From positions 1 through 14,280 of the forward strand of contig DIWD01000022.1 of assembly GCA_002428405.1 (NCBI GenBank): 14,280 nucleotides of DNA, read 5' to 3'. The stretch comes from a bacterium UBA6115 (lineage in GTDB: Bacteria; Bacillota_A; Clostridia; Christensenellales; Aristaeellaceae). The notes below the pieces were generated by a model. It saw nothing but the letters and a program-made list of their open reading frames with translations. It did no database searches and had not been told where the DNA came from. Below, piece by piece: positions 1 through 7,718 of this stretch. Each line of letters begins with the position of its first letter. Position 1 is the first letter of the stretch. The position numbers and the translations under genes were made by a program.

Positions 1-1811
1 TTTGAAGGTTTCTTCCCTGCCCCGTCAAGCCGTTTTTCAAGGGCGTCCAGCTCGCTCCACAATTCCCCGGGCAGCCCTTCCCCCAACTTGTCATAAAACG
101 CCCGGATCGACCGTGTCTCCGCCATCCAGCCAGGGATGCTCACGTTTTCCAGTTGGCGGAGTTGCTCCTCGCTGACCCCTTCCAGGCCCTCAAGGTCAAG
201 CGCGCCGGGCGCGGGCATCAGCCCGACCGGTGTCTCCCGGGCTTTTCCCTCACCCAGCACACGCTGGAAAATCCACTTCAGCACACGGACGTTATCCCCG
301 AATCCAGGCCAGAGATACCTGCCCGCGGCGTCCTTTAAAAACCAGTTGACTGAGAAAATCCGGGGCAGGAGATCCGGATTGGAACTTTTCCCGATGTCCA
401 GCCAGTGCCGGAGGTAATCCTTGAGGTTGTATCCCGTGAAAGGCAGCATCGCGAAGGGGTCGCGGCGCACCTGTCCGATGGCGTCGGAGATGGCTGCAGC
501 GGTGATTTCCGACCCCATCACCGAGCCCATGAACACGCCGTGCCGCCAGTTCAGGCTCTCTGTCACCAGCGAAACAACATTGGGGCGGCGGCCGCCGATG
601 AGGATCGCGCTGACAGGCACGCCTTCCGGGTCCTCCCACTCCGGCGCGATGGCCGGGCATTGGGCCGCGGAGACGGTGAAACGCGCGTTGGGATGGGCGG
701 CGGGCGTCCCGCTGTCCGGAGCCCAGTCCTTTCCCTGCCAGTCGGTAAGGTGAGAAGGAGGCGGGGTGCCGATGCCCTCCCACCAGACATCTCCCTCATC
801 GGTGAGGGCGACGTTGGTAAAGAGGGTGTCCCTTTCAATGCTGCGCATCGCGTTGGGATTGGATTGGCAGGAGGTGCCCGGCGCCACGCCAAAGAAGCCG
901 GCTTCCGGATTCACCGCGCGCAGCCTTCCGTCCTGGCCCTTTCTCAGCCAGGCGATGTCATCGCCCAGGGTTTCGACTTTCCAGCCTGGCAGTTTTGGCA
1001 CCAGCATGGCCAGGTTGGTCTTGCCGCAGGCGCTGGGGAAGGCGGCGGTGACATAAGCCTTCCGGCCCTCAGGATCCGTCAGGCCCAGGATCAGCATGTG
1101 CTCCGCCAGCCAGCCTTCCTTTTTCGCCTGTACGGAAGCGATGCGGAGTGCTAAGCATTTTTTGCCCAGCAGCGCGTTGCCGCCGTAGCCGGAGCCATAG
1201 GACCAGATGGCGTTGTCCTGCGGGAAGTGGGCGATGTATTTCTGCTCCATCGCGGCGCAGGGCCAGGGCACATCCGCCTGGCCTTGATCAAGCGGAGCGC
1301 CGACCGAATGCAGGCAGCGCACAAACTCCCCGTTTCCCAGCGCCAAAAGGGCGTCCTTGCCCATCCGAGTCATCAGGCGCATGTTCACCGCCACATAGGG
1401 GCTGTCGGTGAGCTCCACGCCGAACCTGGAAAACTCCGAACCAATGGGCCCCATCACGAAGGGGATGACATACATCGTCCGCCCCCTCATGCATCCTCGG
1501 TAGAGGGCCAGCATGGCTGCCCTGAGCTGGTCAGGGTCTATCCAGTTATTGGTGGGCCCGGCTTCCTTCCGGGTAGGGGAGGCGATAAAGGTCCGGTCCT
1601 CCACCCGCGCGACATCGGAGGGGTGGCTGCGGAAGAGGTAGCAGCCAGGCCGGAGCTGTTGGTTCAAACGGACGGCGGCCCCGGAGGCGGCCATATACTC
1701 CAGCAGGAGTTGATACTCTTCCCTGCCTCCGTCGCACCAGTGGACGCTGTCCGGGGTGCACAGCCGGGTGATTTCCCCGACCCAGTTGAGCAGGTTGATG
1801 TTGCTTGTCAT
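1..1811 (-). CDS. pckG: Phosphoenolpyruvate carboxykinase (GTP), 3' end cut by window edge
   Basis: Cytosolic enzyme interconverting oxaloacetate and phosphoenolpyruvate with GTP/GDP, at the gluconeogenic or anaplerotic node. About 603 codons are visible with no stop before the edge; GTP-type PEPCKs are about 590-620 residues, so only a short tail is missing. The GTP-PEPCK nucleotide motif [10 protein letters not shown] sits near residues 257-266 with its cysteine at 262. Other family blocks seen are [12 protein letters not shown] (111-122), [15 protein letters not shown] (137-151) and LGDDIAWL further on. The start ATG at 1811 has AAGGAA about 9 nt upstream and fits the family N-terminus. 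It is divergent from the aminotransferase at 2059 and has its own strong promoter. No frameshift seen. The family call is near certain; the physiological direction of the reaction cannot be read from sequence. Confidence 0.96.
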   Translation of the reverse strand, partial: MTSNINLLNWVGEITRLCTPDSVHWCDGGREEYQLLLEYMAASGAAVRLNQQLRPGCYLFRSHPSDVARVEDRTFIASPTRKEAGPTNNWIDPDQLRAAMLALYRGCMRGRTMYVIPFVMGPIGSEFSRFGVELTDSPYVAVNMRLMTRMGKDALLALGNGEFVRCLHSVGAPLDQGQADVPWPCAAMEQKYIAHFPQDNAIWSYGSGYGGNALLGKKCLALRIASVQAKKEGWLAEHMLILGLTDPEGRKAYVTAAFPSACGKTNLAMLVPKLPGWKVETLGDDIAWLRKGQDGRLRAVNPEAGFFGVAPGTSCQSNPNAMRSIERDTLFTNVALTDEGDVWWEGIGTPPPSHLTDWQGKDWAPDSGTPAAHPNARFTVSAAQCPAIAPEWEDPEGVPVSAILIGGRRPNVVSLVTESLNWRHGVFMGSVMGSEITAAAISDAIGQVRRDPFAMLPFTGYNLKDYLRHWLDIGKSSNPDLLPRIFSVNWFLKDAAGRYLWPGFGDNVRVLKWIFQRVLGEGKARETPVGLMPAPGALDLEGLEGVSEEQLRQLENVSIPGWMAETRSIRAFYDKLGEGLPGELWSELDALEKRLDGAGKKPS

Positions 1812-1885
1812 CGGCCAACTTCCTTTATCATGATTTGCCGGAAACACGGCTTGGTGAAAAACGTTTCTTTATGCATTCCTCAATC

Positions 1886-1931
1886 CCGGCGGATTCCTTA
1901 TCCTGATTCAGTATGCCTGAAGAATCGCCGG
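1886..1931 (-). promoter_or_regulatory. Hairpin in the 5' leader of pckG
   Basis: An inverted repeat pairs 1886-1896 (CCGGCGGATTC) with 1922-1931 (GAATCGCCGG) with one bulged base, and a second stem TTCAG (1907-1911) / CTGAA (1917-1921) stacks on its inner side, leaving a 10-nt asymmetric bulge. It begins about 9 nt after the predicted pckG transcription start and ends about 75 nt before the start codon. It could stabilise the 5' end of the mRNA, be a regulator site, or be chance. No U-run follows, so it does not look like a terminator, and it matches no riboswitch I know. Confidence 0.4.
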
Positions 1932-1946
1932 ATCGGTGCCGGGTCA

Positions 1947-1975
1947 AGTGTACAAACAGCTGGGATTGATGTCAA
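1947..1975 (-). promoter_or_regulatory. Sigma-A type promoter for pckG
   Basis: On the minus strand a perfect -35 TTGACA (1975-1970) is separated by 17 bp from -10 TACACT (1952-1947). This predicts a start near 1940 and a leader of about 130 nt for pckG. It lies back-to-back with the promoter of the divergent aminotransferase; the two -35 boxes are 25 bp apart. Confidence 0.75.
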
Positions 1976-1996
1976 CATTATTCATATATTGCGAAT

Positions 1997-2012
1997 ATTC
2001 TTGAAGAAGAAT
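1997..2012. promoter_or_regulatory. Inverted repeat over a -35 box, candidate operator
   Basis: ATTCTT (1997-2002) and AAGAAT (2007-2012) form a perfect 6-bp inverted repeat with a 4-bp centre. It covers the -35 hexamer of the rightward aminotransferase promoter. The 8-bp palindrome GAATATTC at 1993-2000 overlaps it. A repressor bound here would block the rightward promoter and might also affect the pckG promoter. No regulator gene lies in the window, so its identity is unknown. Confidence 0.35.
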
Positions 2013-2029
2013 GCCTTCTATGGTATATC
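2001..2029 (+). promoter_or_regulatory. Sigma-A type promoter for the aminotransferase
   Basis: TTGAAG (2001-2006), a 17-bp spacer, then TATATC (2024-2029) preceded by TGG, an extended -10. The predicted start near 2036 leaves a leader of about 23 nt with AGAGGGGG at 2044-2051 ahead of the ATG at 2059. Confidence 0.55.
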
Positions 2030-2058
2030 TTTGTTATTAAAGCAGAGGGGGAAACGCA

Positions 2059-3249
2059 ATGGAATACCGCCTTGCGGACAGAATGGCCAGCGCCCGCGGG
2101 TCCATTATCAGGGAATTGCTGAAGCTTGCCGGGGAGCCCGGAATGATTTCCTTCGGCGGCGGGAGTCCGGATCCAAACGCCTTTCCGGTTGTTGAAATCC
2201 GGCGTTCTGTGGAGGAAATCCTTGCCAGGAAACCCGCGGCCATGCTGCAGTACGGCATCTCTGAAGGGTATCCGCCCCTGCGTGATGGCTTGAAGACCTA
2301 CCTCACAAAAACCGAGGGGATCAGTTTTGAGGACAATGAGGTGATCGTCCTATCAGGCGGCCAGCAATGCGCGGACCTCACAGCCAAACTGTTTGTCAAC
2401 CAGGGCGAGACCGTCATTGTGGAAAGCCCTTCCTTCGTGGGATGCATGAACGCTTTCCGCTCCTATGGCGGAAAGCTGCTGGGCGTGAGGATGGAAGAGG
2501 ACGGCGTGAGACTGGAGAAGCTGGAGGAAGCCTTCGCCCAGCCGAAGATCAGCTTTTTCTACATTATCCCCACCTTCCAGAACCCCAGCGGGTATACGAC
2601 TTCCCTGGAGAAACGCAGGGCCATCTACCAAATGGCGCAAAAGTACAATGTGCTGATCTTTGAGGACAACCCCTATGGGGAGCTGCGCTTTGACGGAGAA
2701 CCTGTCCCGACCATCAAGTCCATGGACCGGGAAGGGCGGGTCATCTACGCGGGAAGCTTCTCAAAGACCATGGCGCCCGGCCTTCGCGTCGGCTTCCTGG
2801 TGTTCCACAAGGATCTGTTCAACAAGTTCAAGATCGCCAAGCAGGGCACAGACGTGCACTCAAGCACGCTCTTCCAGTATGTCTGTCATGAGTTTCTGTC
2901 AAGCCCCGCTTATCCCCTGCACATCGCCGCCAGCTGCGCGCTGTACAAAAGGAAGAGCGCCTTGATGTATGAGGAAATGAAGAAACATTTCCACCCGGCG
3001 GTCCGCTTTTCCCGCCCGCAGGGCGGACTGTTCCTGATGGCCTGGTTCCCGGAGGGGATGGATTCCATGCCCTTTGTGCAGGAAGCGCTCAAACGCAGGG
3101 TGATCACCGTGCCCGGGTCCGCTTTCACCGCTGATCCCGACCTACCCAGCAATGGTGTCCGGCTGAATTTCTCCCTCCCGTCCGAAGAACAGATCGTCAC
3201 CGGCATTACACTGCTTGGCGAATTGACGCATGAATTGCTGAAAAGTTGA
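2059..3249 (+). CDS. PLP-dependent aminotransferase, class I (LysN / 2-aminoadipate transaminase type)
   Basis: A 396-residue fold-type I aminotransferase of the group that includes LysN (2-aminoadipate:2-oxoglutarate) and the catalytic part of MocR regulators. It would transfer amino groups between an amino acid and a 2-oxo acid in the cytosol. The Schiff-base lysine is K236 in SFSKTMAPGLRVGF. Cofactor contacts N175 (FQNPSG), D203 and Y206 (FEDNPYG) and the carboxylate-binding arginine R368 (GVRLNF) are present, as is the N-terminal FGGGSPD motif. There is no N-terminal winged helix, so it is a stand-alone enzyme and not a MocR regulator. The start has AGAGGGGGAA about 6 nt upstream. Substrate is not decided by sequence; aromatic, branched-chain or aminoadipate substrates are all possible. 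Confidence 0.9.
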   Translation: MEYRLADRMASARGSIIRELLKLAGEPGMISFGGGSPDPNAFPVVEIRRSVEEILARKPAAMLQYGISEGYPPLRDGLKTYLTKTEGISFEDNEVIVLSGGQQCADLTAKLFVNQGETVIVESPSFVGCMNAFRSYGGKLLGVRMEEDGVRLEKLEEAFAQPKISFFYIIPTFQNPSGYTTSLEKRRAIYQMAQKYNVLIFEDNPYGELRFDGEPVPTIKSMDREGRVIYAGSFSKTMAPGLRVGFLVFHKDLFNKFKIAKQGTDVHSSTLFQYVCHEFLSSPAYPLHIAASCALYKRKSALMYEEMKKHFHPAVRFSRPQGGLFLMAWFPEGMDSMPFVQEALKRRVITVPGSAFTADPDLPSNGVRLNFSLPSEEQIVTGITLLGELTHELLKS

Positions 3250-3274
3250 GACCGTCTTCCGCTGCTGTTTATAC
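3246..3274 (+). promoter_or_regulatory. Candidate promoter for the Fpg-like gene
   Basis: TTGAGA (3246-3251), 17-bp spacer, TTATAC (3269-3274). The -35 overlaps the stop of the upstream gene. The small inverted repeat ATACC/GGTAT (3271-3282) overlaps the -10. The gene is only 65 bp downstream of the aminotransferase, so read-through could also express it. Confidence 0.35.
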
Positions 3275-3314
3275 CGTGGTATCCTGCAGGTGAAAACAGA
3301 AAAGGAGCATATGA

Positions 3315-4145
3315 ATGATTGAGATCCCTGAATGCGCGGCCCTTGCCCGCCAGCTGAATGAAACCGTCCGCGGCCTTGGGATTGTCGAGGCTTCAGCAGG
3401 CGCGGCGCCGCACGGCTTCGCTTTCTATTCCGGAAGTCCAGCGCGGTATGGCGATTTGCTGACCGGCAGGGCAGTTCAGGATTCACGCGCTTTTGGCGGC
3501 ATCCTGGAGATCGGGCTGGACGGCCTGCTCCTTTTACTCAACGACGGCGCGAACCTGCGTTATCACAGACCCGGCAGTCCGGTACCCGAAAAGCACCAGC
3601 TGTTTCTCCGGTTTGACAATGATTCAGCCCTGACCTGCACGGTGCAGATGTACGCGGGCATCCATCTGTGCGAGGATGGGAGCTATCACAGTGTGTATCA
3701 TCAGGCGGCGCGCGAAAAACCCTCCCCGCTTACGGATGATTTCAGCGAAGACCATTTTATGGCCATGGCCTCTCAATCCGGCAAGCTCAGCGCCAAGGCC
3801 TTCCTGGCCACGGAACAGCGCATTCCCGGCCTGGGCAACGGGGTGCTTCAGGACATCCTCTTTTGCGCGCGCATCAACCCAAAAACCAAGGTTTCCGCGC
3901 TCAGTCCGGAGGACCTGGGAAGGCTGTACCGGCAGATTCGGGAAACCCTCCGGGAGATGACAAGGCTGGGCGGCCGCGACACAGAAAAGGACCTGTTCGG
4001 GCAGCCCGGCGGCTACGCCACCCTGATGAGCAGGAACGCCCTGGAGAAGCCCTGCCCCGGCTGCGGCGGCATTGTACGGCGGGAGAGCTACATGGGCGGG
4101 AACGTATATGTCTGCCCGGCATGCCAGCCAATCATAAAGGCCTGA
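3315..4145 (+). CDS. Fpg/Nei-family DNA glycosylase-like protein lacking canonical catalytic residues
   Basis: A 276-residue protein with the three-part layout of formamidopyrimidine-DNA glycosylase and endonuclease VIII: N-terminal beta-sandwich, helix-two-turn-helix (LSAKAFLATEQRIPGLGNGV, about 158-177) and a C-terminal zinc finger (C247, C250, C267, C270). It begins MIEIPE, where active Fpg begins MPELPE. The nucleophile Pro2 is therefore Ile while Glu3 is kept. The beta-hairpin lysine is replaced (RAFGGILEI, 58-66), and the zinc-finger arginine that contacts DNA is Asn (GGNVYVC). I know this MIE[IL]PE variant from other Clostridia, where it is annotated as a glycosylase or endonuclease VIII. 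Base-excision activity by the standard mechanism is doubtful; lesion or structure binding is possible. The ATG at 3315 follows AAAGGAG; an earlier ATG at 3311 stops at once. Confidence 0.85.
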   Translation: MIEIPECAALARQLNETVRGLGIVEASAGAAPHGFAFYSGSPARYGDLLTGRAVQDSRAFGGILEIGLDGLLLLLNDGANLRYHRPGSPVPEKHQLFLRFDNDSALTCTVQMYAGIHLCEDGSYHSVYHQAAREKPSPLTDDFSEDHFMAMASQSGKLSAKAFLATEQRIPGLGNGVLQDILFCARINPKTKVSALSPEDLGRLYRQIRETLREMTRLGGRDTEKDLFGQPGGYATLMSRNALEKPCPGCGGIVRRESYMGGNVYVCPACQPIIKA

Positions 4146-4170
4146 AGGTTGTTGGTCTCCCGGCAGGCAA

Positions 4171-4200
4171 AGAAAACGGAGCCGTCAGGCCCCGTTTTCT
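4171..4200. terminator. Bidirectional intrinsic terminator
   Basis: GAAAACGG (4172-4179) pairs with CCGTTTTC (4192-4199); inside, GCC/GGC closes a GTCA loop with one A-C mismatch between the stems. The A/T-rich stem ends give T-rich tails on both strands. It sits between two convergent genes, 26 bp after the Fpg-like stop and 22 bp beyond the leftward gene's stop, so it can serve both. Confidence 0.75.
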
Positions 4201-4221
4201 ATTTCAAGGTATTGGAAATCC

Positions 4222-6738
4222 TTAAAACCCGCTGAGCACGAAAATCAGGAGTTCGTCCGCTGATTCGTCCTCCCGTGACTGGGATGCCGCGACCAGCGCG
4301 CCTCCCTCATAGGGGATCATGGAGGACAGCCAGGGATAATCCGTTCCAAGCAGGGGGTCACACTCCGCCGCCCCAACGAACTCGCCCTGGCGGGAGAACA
4401 GCTTGAATACCCGGTAATTGCCGTCCTGCACCAGAATGCTGTTCGGGGTCTCCAGGATGCCGGTGACGGATCCGAACGCGTCATCAGCCATCCAGTCCTC
4501 CGCGCCGAAGGAAAGCAGTTCATTCCCCTGAAGGTCCAGCACGGCGACCCGCTGCGCGTCCCCCTTTGTGGCGTCCGTCCCCGCGACATAGATCTGCGTA
4601 TCAGAGATGGCAATACAGCTGATGGAGCTGAAGCGGCCCTTCCGGTTCGCCGCGTCGGAGAGGCCCGAGAGCACCCAGGGCTCCGAAGCAAGCGCGCCGC
4701 CGGACGCGCGGACCAGCATCGGATCAGCGTTGGCCCAGAAGGTAAGTCCCCACTCGCCGCCCGGATGCATGACCAGGTTGCCGGAAATATCATTGTCCTC
4801 AATGACTGTCCCGTCCTTGACGGACAGGATGTTGAAAAAGCCCTGGGACAGGTACAGGATGCCGTCCTGTCCGGCGGACAGATAATCGAACTCATCATCA
4901 AGGACCATCCTGCCGCCGCTGAAGGACGCATCGGGAACCAGCGTGTCATCCTTTATGGTATAGGCATAGAGTGTCTTGCCCGCCAGGACATACAGCCTGC
5001 CGCCGTTTATGGAGATGTGGTTGTCGAAAATGCTGTCCAGGAAAATGGATTGGTCGGGCTTCAGCCACTTCACGCTGATTTGTTTGTCCCCAACACTTGC
5101 GGCGCCCGGCACAGGCTGATAGGGCGTCCCATCTTCCGGCATCGGCGGATCGATATTGGGCGGGTTCAGAACGGGCAGCTTGAAGGAGATGGAGTCCAGC
5201 ACCGCCTGCAGCCTGCTGCCGATGACCTCGGGCTGCTCAACGGTGATGGTCAGGGTCACCCTGGAATCGGGAACACGCGCCGCATACTCGATGTATTTCC
5301 ATCCCCAGTTTTCATATTCAACATTAAAGAAGCGGATGCCGCCGATCACGGTCTCATCCAGCGCGTCCTTTCCGGCTTTCCCGGCGTACTCCTCCAGCTG
5401 TTTGATCTTGTCGCGGTAACTGCGCACCCCTTCGCTGCTGGCAGTGAGCGCAATGGTGGCTGCCACCGTCCCCGAAGCTTCTTTTAGTTCATACCGGACC
5501 GCGGAGTAATCTTCCCTGTCGCTGCGCCAGCCTGTGTTTTCCGTCCACTCTCCCCCCGCAAAAAGCGCGGTGAACAGGTTGGTCACGCACTCCGCCGCGC
5601 TGCCAGCGGCCTGGGTTGGCGCCGGTTCCTCCGAAGGCACCGGCGTGGGCACTGTGGTCGGGACCGGAGAAGGTTCAGCCGTCGGTTCTATGATTGACGA
5701 TGTTCCCTCGCTTCCGGTTTTCTGAAAGATGACAGCCATGGCGCTGGAGCCGTAGAACAGGCTCAGCTCACCTTTGGCCGCGTCATATGCCGGGGAGGAG
5801 AACACGTAACTTCCGGAAAGAGAAAGGCTGCCGCCGCTTTCCGACCAGGTGATCTGTTCGGTATAGTCCTTGGTGATAAAGGCCTCCCCCGTGCCGTCCT
5901 CACGCAGGGTCAAGGAGCAGCCGTCAGGGAACACCATCTTGATGTCAAAGGAACCGCCCATCACTTCATACCGGATGGCTTCCCAAACGCCCGCGAACCC
6001 GGAAACGGCCGGCGGCGCCTGAGACGGTTCTGCCCCGATTGCAGCGTCCGCGCGTTTGAAGTAGATGACCGTCCCGTTATCCTTTCCCACCAGCTGCCCA
6101 TCCTCCAGCAGCATCTCAACAGGCTCCCCCTCGATGGTGACAACAATGCCGCCGCTGATCTCCTGCCAAACGCCATTCATGTCAAACCCCATGGAGGTCA
6201 TCACCAGCGTGCCGTCCCGGTTGATTTGGAAAGACATCCTGCTGGCGACGCTTACGCCATCGATTTGCTCCTTGAGTATGCCGTCTCCCTCGTCAACGGC
6301 CGACGCCGCCCACTTTCCGGTATATTTACTGCCCTTGATCAGGGAGAACAGCCCGCCGGTGCTGACCGGCGCGGCAGCCTTCTCCAGGTACATGGTCACC
6401 CCGTTGTCGGTGTTAACAAGCTGTCCGTCGTTCAGTGAAAACACCACTGTCTGGCCCTCAATATTAAGGGATATTCCCCCTTCTGATTGCGACCAGCTGC
6501 CGGAAATCTCCCCGCCCTGGGAGGTCAGCACCAGGGTGCCGTCCTCACCCAGCTTGAGCTTCATCAGGTCGCTGACAGGCGCGCCTTGAAACTGCGTTGA
6601 TTTGACCCCGTCGCCAAGATCAACCGCCACGCAGACCCACTCGCCTGTGACATCGCTTGTTTCCGCCATAGCTTGCCCCGGGCATGTAAAAACCGCGGCC
6701 AAAAGCAGCAGACTGAGGATGATCATTGCCTTTTTCAT
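4222..6738 (-). CDS. Secreted multidomain protein: three lipocalin-like repeats, Pro/Thr linker, beta-propeller-like C-terminus
   Basis: An 838-residue protein of unrecognised function. Residues 1-25 are a signal peptide (MKK, hydrophobic stretch, AMA cleavage site before E26). Three diverged repeats of about 95-100 residues follow, starting at TGEW (31), TGKW (140) and AGVW (249). Each has a [ED]GT turn (about 66, 175 and 281), and the first two share a DNG-hydrophobic ending, as in lipocalin-like beta-barrels. Residues 346-375 are a Pro/Thr/Glu linker. A mixed alpha/beta segment (about 380-525) leads to a beta-rich region (about 550-838) with repeated strand-turn units such as GRLYVLAGKTLYAYT, which resembles a beta-propeller or WD/PQQ-like sensor. 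No C-terminal anchor or catalytic motif was seen. The start ATG at 6738 is chosen over one at 6798 because AGGAGAG precedes it and the signal peptide starts there. It is probably a single-gene unit. Confidence 0.85.
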   Translation of the reverse strand: MKKAMIILSLLLLAAVFTCPGQAMAETSDVTGEWVCVAVDLGDGVKSTQFQGAPVSDLMKLKLGEDGTLVLTSQGGEISGSWSQSEGGISLNIEGQTVVFSLNDGQLVNTDNGVTMYLEKAAAPVSTGGLFSLIKGSKYTGKWAASAVDEGDGILKEQIDGVSVASRMSFQINRDGTLVMTSMGFDMNGVWQEISGGIVVTIEGEPVEMLLEDGQLVGKDNGTVIYFKRADAAIGAEPSQAPPAVSGFAGVWEAIRYEVMGGSFDIKMVFPDGCSLTLREDGTGEAFITKDYTEQITWSESGGSLSLSGSYVFSSPAYDAAKGELSLFYGSSAMAVIFQKTGSEGTSSIIEPTAEPSPVPTTVPTPVPSEEPAPTQAAGSAAECVTNLFTALFAGGEWTENTGWRSDREDYSAVRYELKEASGTVAATIALTASSEGVRSYRDKIKQLEEYAGKAGKDALDETVIGGIRFFNVEYENWGWKYIEYAARVPDSRVTLTITVEQPEVIGSRLQAVLDSISFKLPVLNPPNIDPPMPEDGTPYQPVPGAASVGDKQISVKWLKPDQSIFLDSIFDNHISINGGRLYVLAGKTLYAYTIKDDTLVPDASFSGGRMVLDDEFDYLSAGQDGILYLSQGFFNILSVKDGTVIEDNDISGNLVMHPGGEWGLTFWANADPMLVRASGGALASEPWVLSGLSDAANRKGRFSSISCIAISDTQIYVAGTDATKGDAQRVAVLDLQGNELLSFGAEDWMADDAFGSVTGILETPNSILVQDGNYRVFKLFSRQGEFVGAAECDPLLGTDYPWLSSMIPYEGGALVAASQSREDESADELLIFVLSGF

Positions 6739-7145
6739 GTTTTCTCTCCTGTAAAAATATCGCTTTGTATCAGTGCAGGGCGTCAACTCGGATTGCATTC
6801 CCGTTCCCGTGATTTGGAAAGCTCGTGATGGTCAGTCAGATGCAGGATGGCAAAAAGCCTAAGGGATTATTCTGTTCTTTGGCGCAAAGGGCAGAGGGTC
6901 ATTTCGGTACGGCTGTCAGTGCAGGGAGTCGTTGAGGGGGAGAGTCCGGCCGACAATATCAGAAACAAGCAATAAATCAGTCAAATCATAGCACCGGCCT
7001 TCATCCGTGTCAACGCAAACAAGGCTGCGGCCGCTGGGGTTCAATCGGAATACCGCCAAACCTCCTTGCGGTCAGCCTGTCCGTTTCCCGGTTGAGTTTT
7101 GGCGGGAAACATCTGGCAATGAAGACGGACCCTTTATGCCAAGGG
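6739..7145. other. Intergenic region without a convincing gene; hairpins and two small antisense reading frames
   Basis: Several inverted repeats are visible: GTTTCCCG/CGGGAAAC (7083-7090 / 7103-7110), ACCCTT/AAGGGT (7129-7134 / 7141-7146) and a longer imperfect pairing of GGCTG..CCGC (7023-7034) with GCGG.CAGCC (7068-7077). On the minus strand a frame from an ATG at 7174 to a stop at 7010 (54 residues) overlaps a second frame that ends at 6916 (51 codons after the previous stop) and has a protein-like composition. Neither has a well-placed ribosome binding site. The part next to the secreted-protein gene (6751-6915) shows no clear promoter. This could be a decayed small gene or structured non-coding DNA. 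Confidence 0.4.
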
Positions 7146-7174
7146 TTGAAATTACATGTGATGATTGGTATCAT
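7146..7174 (+). promoter_or_regulatory. Sigma-A type promoter for the deaminase gene
   Basis: TTGAAA (7146-7151), 17-bp spacer, TATCAT (7169-7174) with an extended -10 TGG. The predicted start near 7181 lies downstream of the in-frame TTG at 7165 and ATG at 7177, which supports the ATG at 7234 as translation start. The inverted repeat ATGAT/ATCAT (7161-7174) overlaps the -10 and could be an operator. Confidence 0.6.
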
Positions 7175-7233
7175 TTATGACAGCAAATGACATGACTGGA
7201 GGTTCCCTGTCTCCAGGAAGAAAGGCGGTTCAA

Positions 7234-7689
7234 ATGGATAGATCCCCGATGGACATTGCCATCCAGGAAGCACAGATCGGCATTGATGACGCCCATGGCG
7301 GTCCGTTCGGCGCGGTTGTGGTGCGCGAAGGCATCATCATCGGACGGGGGCATAACCGGGTGCTGCTAAACCAGGACCCAACCTGTCACGGCGAAATGGA
7401 AGCAATCCGGGATGCCTGCCGCAACACCGGCAGTTTCAGCCTTAAAGGGGCGGACATCTATACGACCTCGGAACCCTGTCCCATGTGCCTGGGCGCTGTG
7501 CTGTGGGCGGGCATCAGGAATATTTACTTCGGCTGCAACCGGGAAGACGCGGAGGACATCGGGTTTCGGGACAAAGTGTTCTATGACACGATGGATCAGA
7601 TGTCCTACCGGCTGATTCCATCCCAGCGGGAGGACTGCCTTGAATTGTTCGCGCGCTACAAGGCGATTCCGGATAAAGAGAGCTATTGA
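7234..7689 (+). CDS. Nucleoside/guanine deaminase, CDA fold
   Basis: A 151-residue zinc hydrolase of the cytidine/deoxycytidylate deaminase superfamily, closest in layout to Bacillus guanine deaminase GuaD (about 156 residues) and other small nucleoside deaminases. The zinc site is H52-G-E54 with PCPMC (C82, C85). H-G-E replaces the commoner H-A-E, a change often seen in clostridial members. GGPFGAVVV (22-30) and the GHN motif (39-41) complete the active-site wall. The acidic, aromatic C-terminus ending ESY resembles the GuaD tail that reaches the partner active site, so purine base salvage is more likely than tRNA adenosine deamination, but TadA-like activity is not excluded. The ATG at 7234 is preferred: AAAGGCGG is 5-8 nt upstream, and longer starts precede or sit at the promoter. 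It stands alone and converges on the uronate operon. Confidence 0.85.
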   Translation: MDRSPMDIAIQEAQIGIDDAHGGPFGAVVVREGIIIGRGHNRVLLNQDPTCHGEMEAIRDACRNTGSFSLKGADIYTTSEPCPMCLGAVLWAGIRNIYFGCNREDAEDIGFRDKVFYDTMDQMSYRLIPSQREDCLELFARYKAIPDKESY

Positions 7690-7718
7690 TGCTCCTCCAG
7701 TTTAAACTTGCGTTTGGT

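Noticed and set aside
405..1154. A 249-codon plus-strand open frame
   Set aside because: Antisense shadow of pckG with low-complexity, Gly/Ala/Arg/His-rich translation.
1227..2195. A 322-codon open frame on the plus strand running from antisense of pckG into the aminotransferase start
   Set aside because: It crosses the divergent promoter region and overlaps two well-supported genes; no motif and no ribosome binding site.
6757..6786. TTGACG-18-CGATAT as a promoter of the secreted-protein gene
   Set aside because: The start site would fall on the ribosome binding site, leaving almost no leader, and the -10 is weak.
6770..6926. Direct repeat TCAGTGCAGGG at 6770-6780 and 6916-6926
   Set aside because: Only 11 bp, two copies, no flanking structure or mobile element; it may be chance.
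7021..7080. tRNA-like GGGTTCAATC sequence
   Set aside because: No acceptor stem, anticodon arm or matching T-arm could be built around it.
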